From contig NZ_OY288135.1 in assembly GCF_958439165.1 (NCBI RefSeq), positions 31,704 to 95,703 on the forward strand: a stretch of 64,000 nucleotides of DNA. The letters run 5' to 3'. Every line of letters begins with the position of its first letter. Within the stretch, counting starts at the first letter, position 1. The DNA comes from an uncultured Hydrogenophaga sp. (GTDB lineage Bacteria; Pseudomonadota; Gammaproteobacteria; Burkholderiales; Burkholderiaceae_C). The notes under the pieces were generated by a model. That model saw only the letters and a list, made by a program, of their open reading frames with translations, was not told the origin of the DNA and searched no databases. Position numbers and translations under genes: made by a program. Below are positions 8,740 through 17,467 of the stretch, piece after piece.

Positions 8740-9242
8740 ACACCCCCGTCGTTTTTTCGGAAGCCACCATCGCGCGTTTCGACCGCGAGGTTGCCAAGTA
8801 CCCCGACGATCAACGGCAGTCGGCCGTCATGGCCTGCCTGTCCATCATCCAGCAGGAGCAGGGCCATGTGAGCCCGGCTGCCGAGGCGGCCCTGGCCACC
8901 TACCTGCGCATGGAGCCGATCGCGGTCCACGAGGTCACCACCTTCTACAACATGTACAACCAGCAGGCGGTGGGCCGGTTCAAGCTCAACGTCTGCACCA
9001 ATCTGCCGTGCCAGCTGCGCGACGGGCAGAAAGCCCTGCACCACCTCGAGAAGAAGCTGGGCATCACCATGGGCGAGACCACGGCCGACGGCCTGTTCAC
9101 GCTGCAGCAGAGCGAGTGCCTGGGCGCCTGCGCCGATTCGCCGGTGATGCTGGTCAATGACCGCCACATGTGCAGTTTCATGAGCAACGACAAGCTCGAC
9201 CAGCTGATCGACGGCCTCCGGGCCGCAGAGGGACAAGCATGA
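8736..9242 (+). CDS. nuoE: NADH-quinone oxidoreductase subunit E
   Basis: This is the 24-kDa thioredoxin-like [2Fe-2S] subunit (cluster N1a) of the NADH dehydrogenase module, 168 residues. Cluster ligands are seen in NVCTNLPCQLR and in ECLGACADSPVM. HEVTTFYNMYN is a family signature. The start at 8736 overlaps the nuoD stop, and the stop overlaps the nuoF start, each by 4 bp. Confidence 0.96.
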   Translation: MNTPVVFSEATIARFDREVAKYPDDQRQSAVMACLSIIQQEQGHVSPAAEAALATYLRMEPIAVHEVTTFYNMYNQQAVGRFKLNVCTNLPCQLRDGQKALHHLEKKLGITMGETTADGLFTLQQSECLGACADSPVMLVNDRHMCSFMSNDKLDQLIDGLRAAEGQA

Positions 9243-10582
9243 ACGCCGACCAGATCATCAGCCAGTTCCGCGCCACCGGCGTGCAGACCTGCTTCCATGG
9301 CCGCCACATCAATCCGCAGATCTATGCGGATCTGAATGGCGCCAACTGGTCGCTGAAGGACTATGTGGCCCGTGGCGGCTACCAGGCGCTGCGCAAGATC
9401 CTGGGCCAGGACGGCAACGAGCCCATGACGCAGGACCAGGTGATCGCCACCGTCAAGGAATCCGCCCTGCGTGGCCGTGGCGGCGCAGGCTTCCCCACCG
9501 GTCTGAAGTGGAGCTTCATGCCGCGCCAGTTCCCGGGGCAGAAATACCTCGTCTGCAACTCCGACGAGGGCGAGCCGGGTACCTGCAAGGACCGCGACAT
9601 CCTCATGTACAACCCGCACGTCGTCATCGAAGGCATGGCGATCGCGGCGTTCGCCATGGGCATCTCGGTGGGCTACAACTACATCCACGGCGAGATCTTC
9701 GAGGTGTACGAACGCTTCGAGGCTGCCCTGGAGGAAGCCCGCGCAGCCGGCTACCTGGGCGACCGGATCCTGGGTTCGGACTTCAGCTTCCAGCTCCACG
9801 CGTTCCACGGTTTCGGCGCCTACATCTGCGGCGAGGAAACGGCGTTGCTCGAATCGCTGGAAGGCAAGAAGGGCCAGCCCCGCTTCAAGCCGCCGTTCCC
9901 CGCCAGCTTCGGCCTGTACGGCAAGCCCACCACCATCAACAACACCGAGACCTTCGCGGCGGTGCCCTGGATCATCCGCAACGGCGGTCAGGCCTACCTC
10001 GAGTGCGGCAAGCCCAACAACGGCGGCACCAAGATCTTCTCGGTCAGCGGTGACGTGGAAATGCCCGGCAACTACGAGGTGCCGCTGGGCACGCCGTTTG
10101 CCAAGCTGCTGGAACTCGCCGGCGGCGTGCGCAAGGGCCGGACCCTGAAGGCGGTGATCCCGGGCGGTTCGTCCGCCCCGGTGCTGCCGGCGCACATCAT
10201 GATGGAGTGCACCATGGACTACGACTCCATCGCCAAGGCCGGCTCCATGCTGGGCTCGGGCGCGGTGATCGTCATGGACGACTCGCGCGACATGGTGGAG
10301 TCGCTCAAGCGGCTGTCCTATTTCTACATGCATGAGTCGTGCGGCCAGTGCACCCCCTGCCGCGAAGGCACCGGCTGGCTGTGGCGCATGGTCGACCGCA
10401 TCGACCGCGGCCAGGGCCGCCCCGAGGACATGCAGCTGCTGGACAACGTGGCCGAGAACATCATGGGCCGCACCATCTGCGCCCTGGGCGATGCAGCGGC
10501 CATGCCGGTGCGCGCCATGATCAAGCACTTCCGCCACGAGTTCGAGGCCAGGATCGCCGCTGCGGCGACCCAGACCTCCTGA
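9239..10582 (+). CDS. nuoF: NADH-quinone oxidoreductase subunit F
   Basis: NuoF binds NADH and FMN and carries [4Fe-4S] cluster N3. The 447-residue protein shows the glycine-rich nucleotide site GRGGAGFPTGLKW, the flavin-site NSDEGEPGTCKDRDI, AYICGEETALLESLEG, and the cluster motif ESCGQCTPCREG with the distal Cys in TICALGDAAA. The ATG at 9239 overlaps the nuoE stop; a longer in-frame reading from 9170 lies inside nuoE and is rejected. Confidence 0.97.
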   Translation: MNADQIISQFRATGVQTCFHGRHINPQIYADLNGANWSLKDYVARGGYQALRKILGQDGNEPMTQDQVIATVKESALRGRGGAGFPTGLKWSFMPRQFPGQKYLVCNSDEGEPGTCKDRDILMYNPHVVIEGMAIAAFAMGISVGYNYIHGEIFEVYERFEAALEEARAAGYLGDRILGSDFSFQLHAFHGFGAYICGEETALLESLEGKKGQPRFKPPFPASFGLYGKPTTINNTETFAAVPWIIRNGGQAYLECGKPNNGGTKIFSVSGDVEMPGNYEVPLGTPFAKLLELAGGVRKGRTLKAVIPGGSSAPVLPAHIMMECTMDYDSIAKAGSMLGSGAVIVMDDSRDMVESLKRLSYFYMHESCGQCTPCREGTGWLWRMVDRIDRGQGRPEDMQLLDNVAENIMGRTICALGDAAAMPVRAMIKHFRHEFEARIAAAATQTS

Positions 10583-10616
10583 TCGGCAGACGATCGACGG
10601 ACATCGGAACACACCC

Positions 10617-12755
10617 ATGGTTGAAATCGAACTCGACGGCCAAAAGGTCGAAGTGCCGCCCGGCAGCATGGTCATGCATGCCGCCGAAAAGGCTGGCACC
10701 TACATCCCTCACTTCTGTTACCACAAGAAGCTGTCCATCGCGGCCAACTGCCGCATGTGTCTGGTCGATGTGGAGAAGGCGCCCAAGCCCATGCCTGCCT
10801 GCGCCACCCCGGTGACCCAGGGCATGATCGTGCGCACCCAGTCCGACAAGGCAGTGAAGGCCCAGAAGTCGGTCATGGAGTTCCTGCTGATCAACCACCC
10901 GCTGGACTGCCCCATCTGCGACCAGGGCGGCGAATGCCAGCTGCAGGATCTGGCGGTGGGCTACGGCGGTTCCGGTTCGCGTTACCAGGAAGAGAAGCGC
11001 GTGGTGTTCCACAAGAGCGTGGGCCCGCTGATCTCCATGGAGGAGATGAGCCGCTGCATCCATTGCACCCGTTGCGTGCGATTCGGTCAGGAAATTGCCG
11101 GCGTGATGGAGCTGGGCATGTCCAACCGTGGCGAGCATGCCGAGATCGAGACATTTGTCGGCCAGTCGGTCGACTCCGAGCTGTCGGGCAACATGATCGA
11201 CATCTGCCCGGTCGGCGCGCTCACCAGCAAGCCCTTCCGCTACAGCGCCCGCACCTGGGAACTGTCGCGCCGCAAGAGCGTGAGCCCGCACGATTCCACC
11301 GGCGCCAACCTGATCGTGCAGGTCAAGAACCACCAGGTCATGCGCGTGGTGCCGCTGGAGAATGAAGACGTCAACGAGTGCTGGATCGCCGACCGCGACC
11401 GCTTCTCCTACGAGGCCCTGAACGGCCCCGATCGCCTGACCGCCCCCATGATCAAGCAGGGCGGCGAGTGGAAGACGGTCGACTGGCAGACCGCCCTCGA
11501 GTACGTGGCCAACGGCCTGCGCCAGGTGCGTGCCGACCATGGCGCAGCCGCCATCGGCTTGCTGGCCAGCCCGCACAGCACGGTGGAAGAGCTGGCCCTG
11601 GCCGGCGCCCTGGTGCGCGGTCTGGGCAGCGAGAACATCGACATCCGCCTGCGTGCGGCCGACTTCGGCAACGCCGCCGCCCCGGGCCAGGCCCGCTGGC
11701 TGGGTCGCCCCATTGCCGAGCTCTCCAGCCTGCAGCGCGTGCTGGTGGTCGGCTCGAACCTCCGCAAGGACCATCCGCTGTTCGCCCAGCGCATCCGCCA
11801 GGCCGTCCGCAAGGGCGCACAGCTGAGCGTGCTGGCCGAAACTGCGCCCGACTGGGCCATGAACGTTCGCCACACCCTGCTGGCCGACAGCCTGCACTGG
11901 TCGGCCACGCTGGCCGGTGTCGCTGCAGCCGTGGCCGCCGACAAAGGGGTCCAGGCGCCGGTGGCCGCCGAGGTCAACGACACCCACCGTGCCATCGCCG
12001 CGTCGCTGGCCGGTGGCGAACACAAGGCGGTGCTGCTGGGCAACGCCGCTGCCCACCACGAGCAGGCGGCCAGCCTGCTGGTGCTGGCCCGATTCATTGC
12101 CGAACACACCGGCGCCTCCGTGGGCTACCTCACCGAGGCCGCCAACACCGTAGGCGCCCAGCTGGTGCGCGCGCTGCCGGGGCAGGGCGGTCTGAACGCC
12201 GGCCAGATGCTGCGTGGCGGCGTCAAGGCGGTCGTGCTGCTGAACACCGAGCCGGCGCACGACAGCGCGGTCGGCGAGACCGGTCTGGCTTCGGCTGACA
12301 TGGTGGTCACGCTCAGCCCGTTCAAGACCAACCTGGACATCAGCGACGTGCTGCTGCCCATTGCCCCGTTCTCGGAAACCTCCGGCTCCTTCGTGAACGC
12401 CGAAGGCCGCCTGCAGGGCTTCCACGCCGTGGTGCGTCCGCTGGGCGAAACCCGCCCGGGCTGGAAGGTGCTGCGCGTGCTGGGCAACCTGCTCGAGCTG
12501 CCCGGCTTCGACGCCGAGTCCTCGCAGGCCGTGCTGTCGGCCGCGTTGCCGGGTGTGGAGCAAGGTGCTCTGGTGCCGGCCAGCCGCCTGAGCAACGACA
12601 CCCAGGGTGCCATCACGGTGGCCGCGGCCTCCGGCCGCCCCTGTGTGGCCACCATCTACCAGCTCGACGGTCTGGTTCGCCGCGCGTCGTCGCTGCAGCT
12701 CACGGCCGATGCCCGCCGCACGGCCCATGCCGCGGCCGAGGGAGTGACCGCATGA
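10617..12755 (+). CDS. nuoG: NADH-quinone oxidoreductase subunit G
   Basis: NuoG is the large iron-sulfur subunit of complex I. In 712 residues it has an N-terminal [2Fe-2S] ferredoxin domain (HFCYHKKLSIAANCRMC and CATPV). A His/Cys [4Fe-4S] segment (HPLDCPICDQGGECQLQDL) and a further cluster motif (CIHCTRCVRF with CPVGALTS) follow. The rest is a molybdopterin-oxidoreductase-like domain that has lost its cofactor. The end overlaps nuoH by 4 bp. Confidence 0.96.
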   Translation: MVEIELDGQKVEVPPGSMVMHAAEKAGTYIPHFCYHKKLSIAANCRMCLVDVEKAPKPMPACATPVTQGMIVRTQSDKAVKAQKSVMEFLLINHPLDCPICDQGGECQLQDLAVGYGGSGSRYQEEKRVVFHKSVGPLISMEEMSRCIHCTRCVRFGQEIAGVMELGMSNRGEHAEIETFVGQSVDSELSGNMIDICPVGALTSKPFRYSARTWELSRRKSVSPHDSTGANLIVQVKNHQVMRVVPLENEDVNECWIADRDRFSYEALNGPDRLTAPMIKQGGEWKTVDWQTALEYVANGLRQVRADHGAAAIGLLASPHSTVEELALAGALVRGLGSENIDIRLRAADFGNAAAPGQARWLGRPIAELSSLQRVLVVGSNLRKDHPLFAQRIRQAVRKGAQLSVLAETAPDWAMNVRHTLLADSLHWSATLAGVAAAVAADKGVQAPVAAEVNDTHRAIAASLAGGEHKAVLLGNAAAHHEQAASLLVLARFIAEHTGASVGYLTEAANTVGAQLVRALPGQGGLNAGQMLRGGVKAVVLLNTEPAHDSAVGETGLASADMVVTLSPFKTNLDISDVLLPIAPFSETSGSFVNAEGRLQGFHAVVRPLGETRPGWKVLRVLGNLLELPGFDAESSQAVLSAALPGVEQGALVPASRLSNDTQGAITVAAASGRPCVATIYQLDGLVRRASSLQLTADARRTAHAAAEGVTA

Positions 12756-13834
12756 TCGACGCGATGTACAACGGCGGTCTCGGCCTGGTGGCCGCCCCGT
12801 GGTGGACCGCCGCCGCCTGGCCGGTGATCTGGAACCTGCTCAAGATCGTGGCCGTGCTGGCCCCCCTGATGGGTGCGGTGGCCTACCTGACGCTGTGGGA
12901 GCGCAAGCTGCTGGGTTTCATGCAGGTGCGCCACGGTCCCAACCGGGTCGGTCCGTTTGGCCTGCTGCAGCCGATCGCCGACGCGTTGAAGCTGCTCACC
13001 AAGGAGCTGATCCGTCCCAGCGCCGCCAGCAACGGCCTGTTCCGCCTGGGCCCGATCATGGCCATCATGCCGGCGCTGGCCGCCTGGGTGGCCATCCCGT
13101 TCGGTCCCGAGACGGTGCTGGCCAACGTCAACGCCGGCCTGCTGGTGATCCTGGCCATCACCTCCATCGAGGTGTATGGCGTGATCATTGCCGGCTGGGC
13201 GTCCAACTCCAAGTACGCCTTCCTGGGCGCGCTGCGCGCCTCGGCCCAGATGGTCAGTTACGAGATCGCCATCGGCTTCTGCTTCCTGGTGGTGGTCATG
13301 ACCGCCGGCAGCCTGAACCTGGCCGAGATCGTCGCCTCGCAGGGCCGCGGCATGGCCGCCGAGGAAGGGCTGAACTTCCTGTCCTGGAACTGGCTGCCTC
13401 TGCTGCCCATCTTCGTTGTCTACGTGATCTCCGGCGTGGCCGAGACCAACCGCCACCCGTTCGACGTGGTGGAGGGCGAGGCCGAGATCGTCGCAGGTCA
13501 CATGGTCGAGTACTCGGGCATGGGTTTCGCCATTTTCTTCCTGGCCGAGTACGCCAGCATGTGGCTGGTGTCGGTGCTCGCGGTGCTGATGTTCCTGGGC
13601 GGCTGGCTGCCTCCCATCGACAGCGTGGTGTTCAACGCCATCCCGGGCTGGATCTGGCTGGGTCTCAAGACCTTCTTCGTGGTGTCCCTGTTCATCTGGA
13701 TCCGCGCCACCTTTCCGCGCTTCCGCTACGACCAGATCATGCGTCTGGGCTGGAAGATCTTCATTCCCGTGACCCTGATCTGGCTGCTGCTGGTGGGCGC
13801 GCTGATGCAGACGCCCTGGAACATCTGGAAATAA
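12752..13834 (+). CDS. nuoH: NADH-quinone oxidoreductase subunit H
   Basis: NuoH is the membrane subunit that lines the quinone channel. The 360-residue protein has eight predicted transmembrane helices and the signatures ERKLLGFMQVRHGPNRVGPFG and AETNRHPFDVVEGEAEIVAGH, whose acidic residues belong to the proton path. EYASMW and the C-terminal RFRYDQIMRLGWK are also typical. It starts inside the nuoG stop codon region (ATGA). Confidence 0.97.
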   Translation: MIDAMYNGGLGLVAAPWWTAAAWPVIWNLLKIVAVLAPLMGAVAYLTLWERKLLGFMQVRHGPNRVGPFGLLQPIADALKLLTKELIRPSAASNGLFRLGPIMAIMPALAAWVAIPFGPETVLANVNAGLLVILAITSIEVYGVIIAGWASNSKYAFLGALRASAQMVSYEIAIGFCFLVVVMTAGSLNLAEIVASQGRGMAAEEGLNFLSWNWLPLLPIFVVYVISGVAETNRHPFDVVEGEAEIVAGHMVEYSGMGFAIFFLAEYASMWLVSVLAVLMFLGGWLPPIDSVVFNAIPGWIWLGLKTFFVVSLFIWIRATFPRFRYDQIMRLGWKIFIPVTLIWLLLVGALMQTPWNIWK

Positions 13835-13843
13835 GCCGGGGAA

Positions 13844-14380
13844 ATGACCATGTCCATCACCACCTCGTTCGCACCGTCCACCACCGTCGCGCCGTTCTCG
13901 CTGCGCGACTTCCTCAAGAGCTTCCTGCTGGTCGAGCTGTTCAAGGGCATGGCCCTGACCGGTCGGTACGCGTTCAAGCGCAAGGTCACGGTGCAGTTCC
14001 CGGAAGAAAAGACGCCGCAGTCGCCGCGCTTCCGCGGGCTGCACGCGCTGCGCCGCTACGAGAACGGCGAGGAGCGCTGCATCGCCTGCAAGCTGTGCGA
14101 GGCGGTCTGTCCGGCCATGGCCATCACCATCGAAGCCGGCGTCCGGGATGACGGCAGCCGCCGCACCACGCGCTACGACATCGATCTGACCAAGTGCATC
14201 TTCTGCGGCTTCTGCGAAGAGAGCTGCCCGGTCGACTCCATCGTCGAGACCCACATCTTCGAGTACCACGGCGAAAAACGCGGCGACCTGTACTTCACCA
14301 AAGAGATGCTGCTGGCGGTGGGCGACCGCTACGAGCCTCAGATCGCTGCCGCCAAGGCGGCCGACGCGCCTTACCGCTGA
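13844..14380 (+). CDS. nuoI: NADH-quinone oxidoreductase subunit I
   Basis: NuoI is the ferredoxin-like subunit holding clusters N6a and N6b. Two 8-iron-ferredoxin motifs are present: CIACKLCEAVCP and CIFCGFCEESCP. The 178-residue protein has a short N-terminal extension (MTMSITTSFAPSTTVAPFS) relative to many homologues. ATGs at 13844 and 13850 are both possible, and the first is listed. It lies 9 bp after nuoH. Confidence 0.96.
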   Translation: MTMSITTSFAPSTTVAPFSLRDFLKSFLLVELFKGMALTGRYAFKRKVTVQFPEEKTPQSPRFRGLHALRRYENGEERCIACKLCEAVCPAMAITIEAGVRDDGSRRTTRYDIDLTKCIFCGFCEESCPVDSIVETHIFEYHGEKRGDLYFTKEMLLAVGDRYEPQIAAAKAADAPYR

Positions 14381-14414
14381 AGTCGGGCTTCGCCCGAGCA
14401 ACCTAGACATCCCC

Positions 14415-15050
14415 ATGGACTTCCAGACCGGTTTCTTCTACCTGTTCGCGGCCGTGCTGCTTTTTGCGGCATACCGCGTCATCACCGCGCGCAATCCGGT
14501 GCACGCGGTGCTCTACCTGATGCTGTCGTTCTCGCAGGCATCGGCGCTGTGGCTGCTGCTCAAGGCCGAATTCCTGGGCATCACGCTGGTGCTGGTCTAC
14601 CTGGGTGCCGTCATGGTGCTGTTCCTGTTCGTCGTGATGATGCTCGACATCAACATGGACGCGCTGCGGCAGGGTTTCTGGAAGCATTTCCCGGTGGCGG
14701 CCCTGCTGGGTGGCATCGTCGCAGCCGAACTGATCGCCGTGCTGTGGGTCGGGTTCCCGTCGGTCCCGGTGAGCGCCGCGGTGCCGGTCCCGACCGAGGT
14801 GTCCAACACCCACGCGCTGGGCGTGCTGCTCTACACCGAATACCTCTATCCGGTCCAGGTGGCGGCCGTGATCCTGCTGGTGGCCATGGTGGCCGCCATT
14901 GCCCTGACCCTGCGCCAGCGCAAGGACAGCAAGGCCATCAACCCGTCGCTGCAGGTGCATGTGCGCGCAGCCGATCGCCTGGTGGTGGTGCCCATGGCAG
15001 CCACCCGCAAATCCGAAGAACCGACGCCGGCCGAGGAGGGCAAGGCATGA
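14415..15050 (+). CDS. nuoJ: NADH-quinone oxidoreductase subunit J
   Basis: NuoJ is a membrane-arm subunit of complex I. The 211-residue protein has five hydrophobic segments, including the conserved NPVHAVLYLMLSF and GITLVLVYLGAVMVLFLFVVMMLD helices. The C-terminus is an extended hydrophilic tail. The stop overlaps the nuoK start (ATGA). Confidence 0.95.
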   Translation: MDFQTGFFYLFAAVLLFAAYRVITARNPVHAVLYLMLSFSQASALWLLLKAEFLGITLVLVYLGAVMVLFLFVVMMLDINMDALRQGFWKHFPVAALLGGIVAAELIAVLWVGFPSVPVSAAVPVPTEVSNTHALGVLLYTEYLYPVQVAAVILLVAMVAAIALTLRQRKDSKAINPSLQVHVRAADRLVVVPMAATRKSEEPTPAEEGKA

Positions 15051-15355
15051 GCTTGACACTGGGCCACTTCCTGTCGGTGGGCGCGATCCTGTTCGCCCTG
15101 TCGGTCATCGGCATCTTCCTCAACCGCAAGAACCTGATCGTCCTGCTGATGGCCATCGAGCTGATGCTGCTGGCGGTCAACATGAACTTCGTGGCGTTCT
15201 CGCACTTCCTGGGCGACATGCACGGCCAGGTGTTCGTCTTCTTCATCCTCACCGTGGCCGCCGCCGAGTCGGCCATCGGGCTGGCCATCCTCGTGCTGCT
15301 GTTCCGCAACCGCGCGTCGATCAGCGTCGAGGAACTCAACAGCCTCAAGGGCTGA
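15047..15355 (+). CDS. nuoK: NADH-quinone oxidoreductase subunit K
   Basis: This is the small antiporter-like membrane subunit of complex I, 102 residues with three transmembrane helices. Glutamates in the second and third helices (AIELMLLAVNMNF and AAAESAIGLAILV) are the ones known to be needed for proton pumping. The start at 15047 overlaps the nuoJ stop by 4 bp. Confidence 0.96.
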   Translation: MSLTLGHFLSVGAILFALSVIGIFLNRKNLIVLLMAIELMLLAVNMNFVAFSHFLGDMHGQVFVFFILTVAAAESAIGLAILVLLFRNRASISVEELNSLKG

Positions 15356-15398
15356 CGTCCGCACCCGCCGGACCCGACGGAACCGCATTGGCAAGACC

Positions 15399-17429
15399 AT
15401 GAGCAACACCCTCTCCGCAAGCACGCTGCTGGCCGTACCGCTGGCTCCCCTCGTCGGCTCGGCACTGGCCGGCATCCTCGGTACCGCCTTCGGTGGCAAC
15501 GTGTTCGGCCGCCGCGCCTCGCACAGCGCCACCATCCTGGGTGTTCTGGTGGCTTTCGTGCTGTCGGCCATGACCCTGGTCGACGTCATGAACGGCGCGC
15601 GCTTCAACGCCACCATCTACGAGTGGATGGTGGTGGGCGGCCTGAAGATGGAGATCGGCTTCCTGGTCGACGGCCTCACCGCCATGATGATGGTGGTGGT
15701 CACCTTCGTCTCGCTGATGGTGCACATCTACACCATGGGCTACATGGAGGAAGACGCCGGCTACAACCGCTTCTTCGCCTACATCTCCCTGTTCACCTTC
15801 TCCATGCTCATGCTGGTCATGAGCAACAACCTGCTGCAGCTGTTCTTCGGCTGGGAGGCGGTGGGTCTGGTGTCCTACCTGCTGATCGGCTTCTGGTACA
15901 ACAAGCCGACGGCCATCTTCGCCAACATGAAGGCCTTCCTGGTCAACCGTGTGGGCGACTTCGGCTTCATCCTGGGCATCGGCCTGATCGTGGCCTACGC
16001 CGGCACGCTGAACTACGGCGAGGTGTTCGCCAAGGCCGACCAGCTTGGCGGCATCACCTTCCCCGGCACCACCTGGATGCTGGTCACCGTGATCTGCATC
16101 TGCCTCTTCATCGGCGCCATGGGCAAGAGCGCGCAGTTCCCGCTGCACGTGTGGCTGCCCGACTCCATGGAAGGCCCGACGCCCATCTCGGCACTGATCC
16201 ACGCCGCCACCATGGTGACGGCCGGCATCTTCATGGTGGCCCGCATGTCGCCGCTGTTCGAGATGTCGGACACCGCCCTGAACTTCATCCTGGTGATCGG
16301 CGCCATCACGGCGCTGTTCATGGGCTTCCTGGGCATCATCCAGAACGACATCAAGCGGGTGGTGGCGTATTCCACCCTGTCCCAGCTGGGCTACATGACG
16401 GTGGCCCTGGGGGTGTCGGCCTACTCGGTGGCCGTGTTCCACCTCATGACCCACGCCTTCTTCAAGGCACTGCTGTTCCTGGCTGCGGGCTCGGTGATCA
16501 TGGGCATGCACCACAACCAGGACATCCGCTGGATGGGCGCCGTGCGCAAGTACATGCCCATCACGTGGATCACCTCGCTCCTGGGCACGCTGGCCCTGAT
16601 CGGCACGCCGCTGTTCTCCGGCTTCTACTCCAAGGACTCGATCATCGAGGCGGTGCACTTCAGCAACCTGCCGGGCTCGGGCTTTGCCTACTTCGCGGTG
16701 CTGGCCGGCGTGTTCGTCACCTCGTTCTATTCGTTCCGCCTGTATTTCCTGGTGTTCCATGGCCAGGAGCGTTACGACCAGAACCCGGACGCCCACCACG
16801 ATGACCACCACGGCGGTCACGACGACCATGCCCACCACGGTGACGGCAAGCCCCACGAGTCGCCCTGGGTGGTGACGCTGCCCCTGGTGCTGCTGGCGGT
16901 GCCTTCGGTGTTCATCGGCTACCTGACCATCGAGTCCATGGTGTTCGGCGACTTCTTCAAGGACGCCATCTTCATCAACGCCGAGGCCCACCCGGCCCTG
17001 TCGAAGTTTGCCGAGATCTTCCACGGTCCCATGGCCATGGCGCTGCATGCCTTCAGCACGCCGCCGCTGTACCTGGCCCTGGCCGGTGCCGTGTCGGCCT
17101 GGTACATGTACCTGATCAACCCGGCCGTGCCGGCGGCCATCGGCCGCGCGCTCAAGCCGGTGATCACCGTGCTGGAAAACAAGTACTACCTCGACTGGTT
17201 CAACGAGAACGTGCTGGCCAAGGGCGCCCGCGGACTGGGCATCGGCCTGTGGAAGGGCGGTGACCGCGGCGTGATCGAGGGTGGCGTGGTCAACGCCAGC
17301 TGGAAGCTGATCGGCCTGATCTCCGGCGTGGTGCGTCGTTTCCAGACCGGCTTCCTGTACCACTACGCCTTCATGATGCTGGTGGGTGTGCTGCTGCTCA
17401 TGACCTGGTTCGTCTGGCTGGCCAAGTAA
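15399..17429 (+). CDS. nuoL: NADH-quinone oxidoreductase subunit L
   Basis: NuoL is the distal antiporter-like proton-pumping subunit with the long lateral helix. The 676-residue protein carries LFFGWEAVGLVSYLLIGFW (key Glu), GKSAQFPLHVWLPDSMEGPTPISALIHAATMV and the C-terminal lateral-helix region. Residues about 464-487, in a loop after YFLVFHGQERYDQNP, form a His/Asp-rich stretch of more than ten histidines. Enterobacterial NuoL lacks this stretch. It may bind metal ions, which is inference. Confidence 0.97.
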   Translation: MSNTLSASTLLAVPLAPLVGSALAGILGTAFGGNVFGRRASHSATILGVLVAFVLSAMTLVDVMNGARFNATIYEWMVVGGLKMEIGFLVDGLTAMMMVVVTFVSLMVHIYTMGYMEEDAGYNRFFAYISLFTFSMLMLVMSNNLLQLFFGWEAVGLVSYLLIGFWYNKPTAIFANMKAFLVNRVGDFGFILGIGLIVAYAGTLNYGEVFAKADQLGGITFPGTTWMLVTVICICLFIGAMGKSAQFPLHVWLPDSMEGPTPISALIHAATMVTAGIFMVARMSPLFEMSDTALNFILVIGAITALFMGFLGIIQNDIKRVVAYSTLSQLGYMTVALGVSAYSVAVFHLMTHAFFKALLFLAAGSVIMGMHHNQDIRWMGAVRKYMPITWITSLLGTLALIGTPLFSGFYSKDSIIEAVHFSNLPGSGFAYFAVLAGVFVTSFYSFRLYFLVFHGQERYDQNPDAHHDDHHGGHDDHAHHGDGKPHESPWVVTLPLVLLAVPSVFIGYLTIESMVFGDFFKDAIFINAEAHPALSKFAEIFHGPMAMALHAFSTPPLYLALAGAVSAWYMYLINPAVPAAIGRALKPVITVLENKYYLDWFNENVLAKGARGLGIGLWKGGDRGVIEGGVVNASWKLIGLISGVVRRFQTGFLYHYAFMMLVGVLLLMTWFVWLAK

Positions 17430-17467
17430 GCGCCCCGGGACACAACAACAAGAGGAAGAACAACATC

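Noticed and set aside
16789..16863. Possible tandem repeat or CRISPR-like pattern of CACCAC units
   Set aside because: It encodes the His-rich NuoL loop in frame. Units are not separated by spacers.
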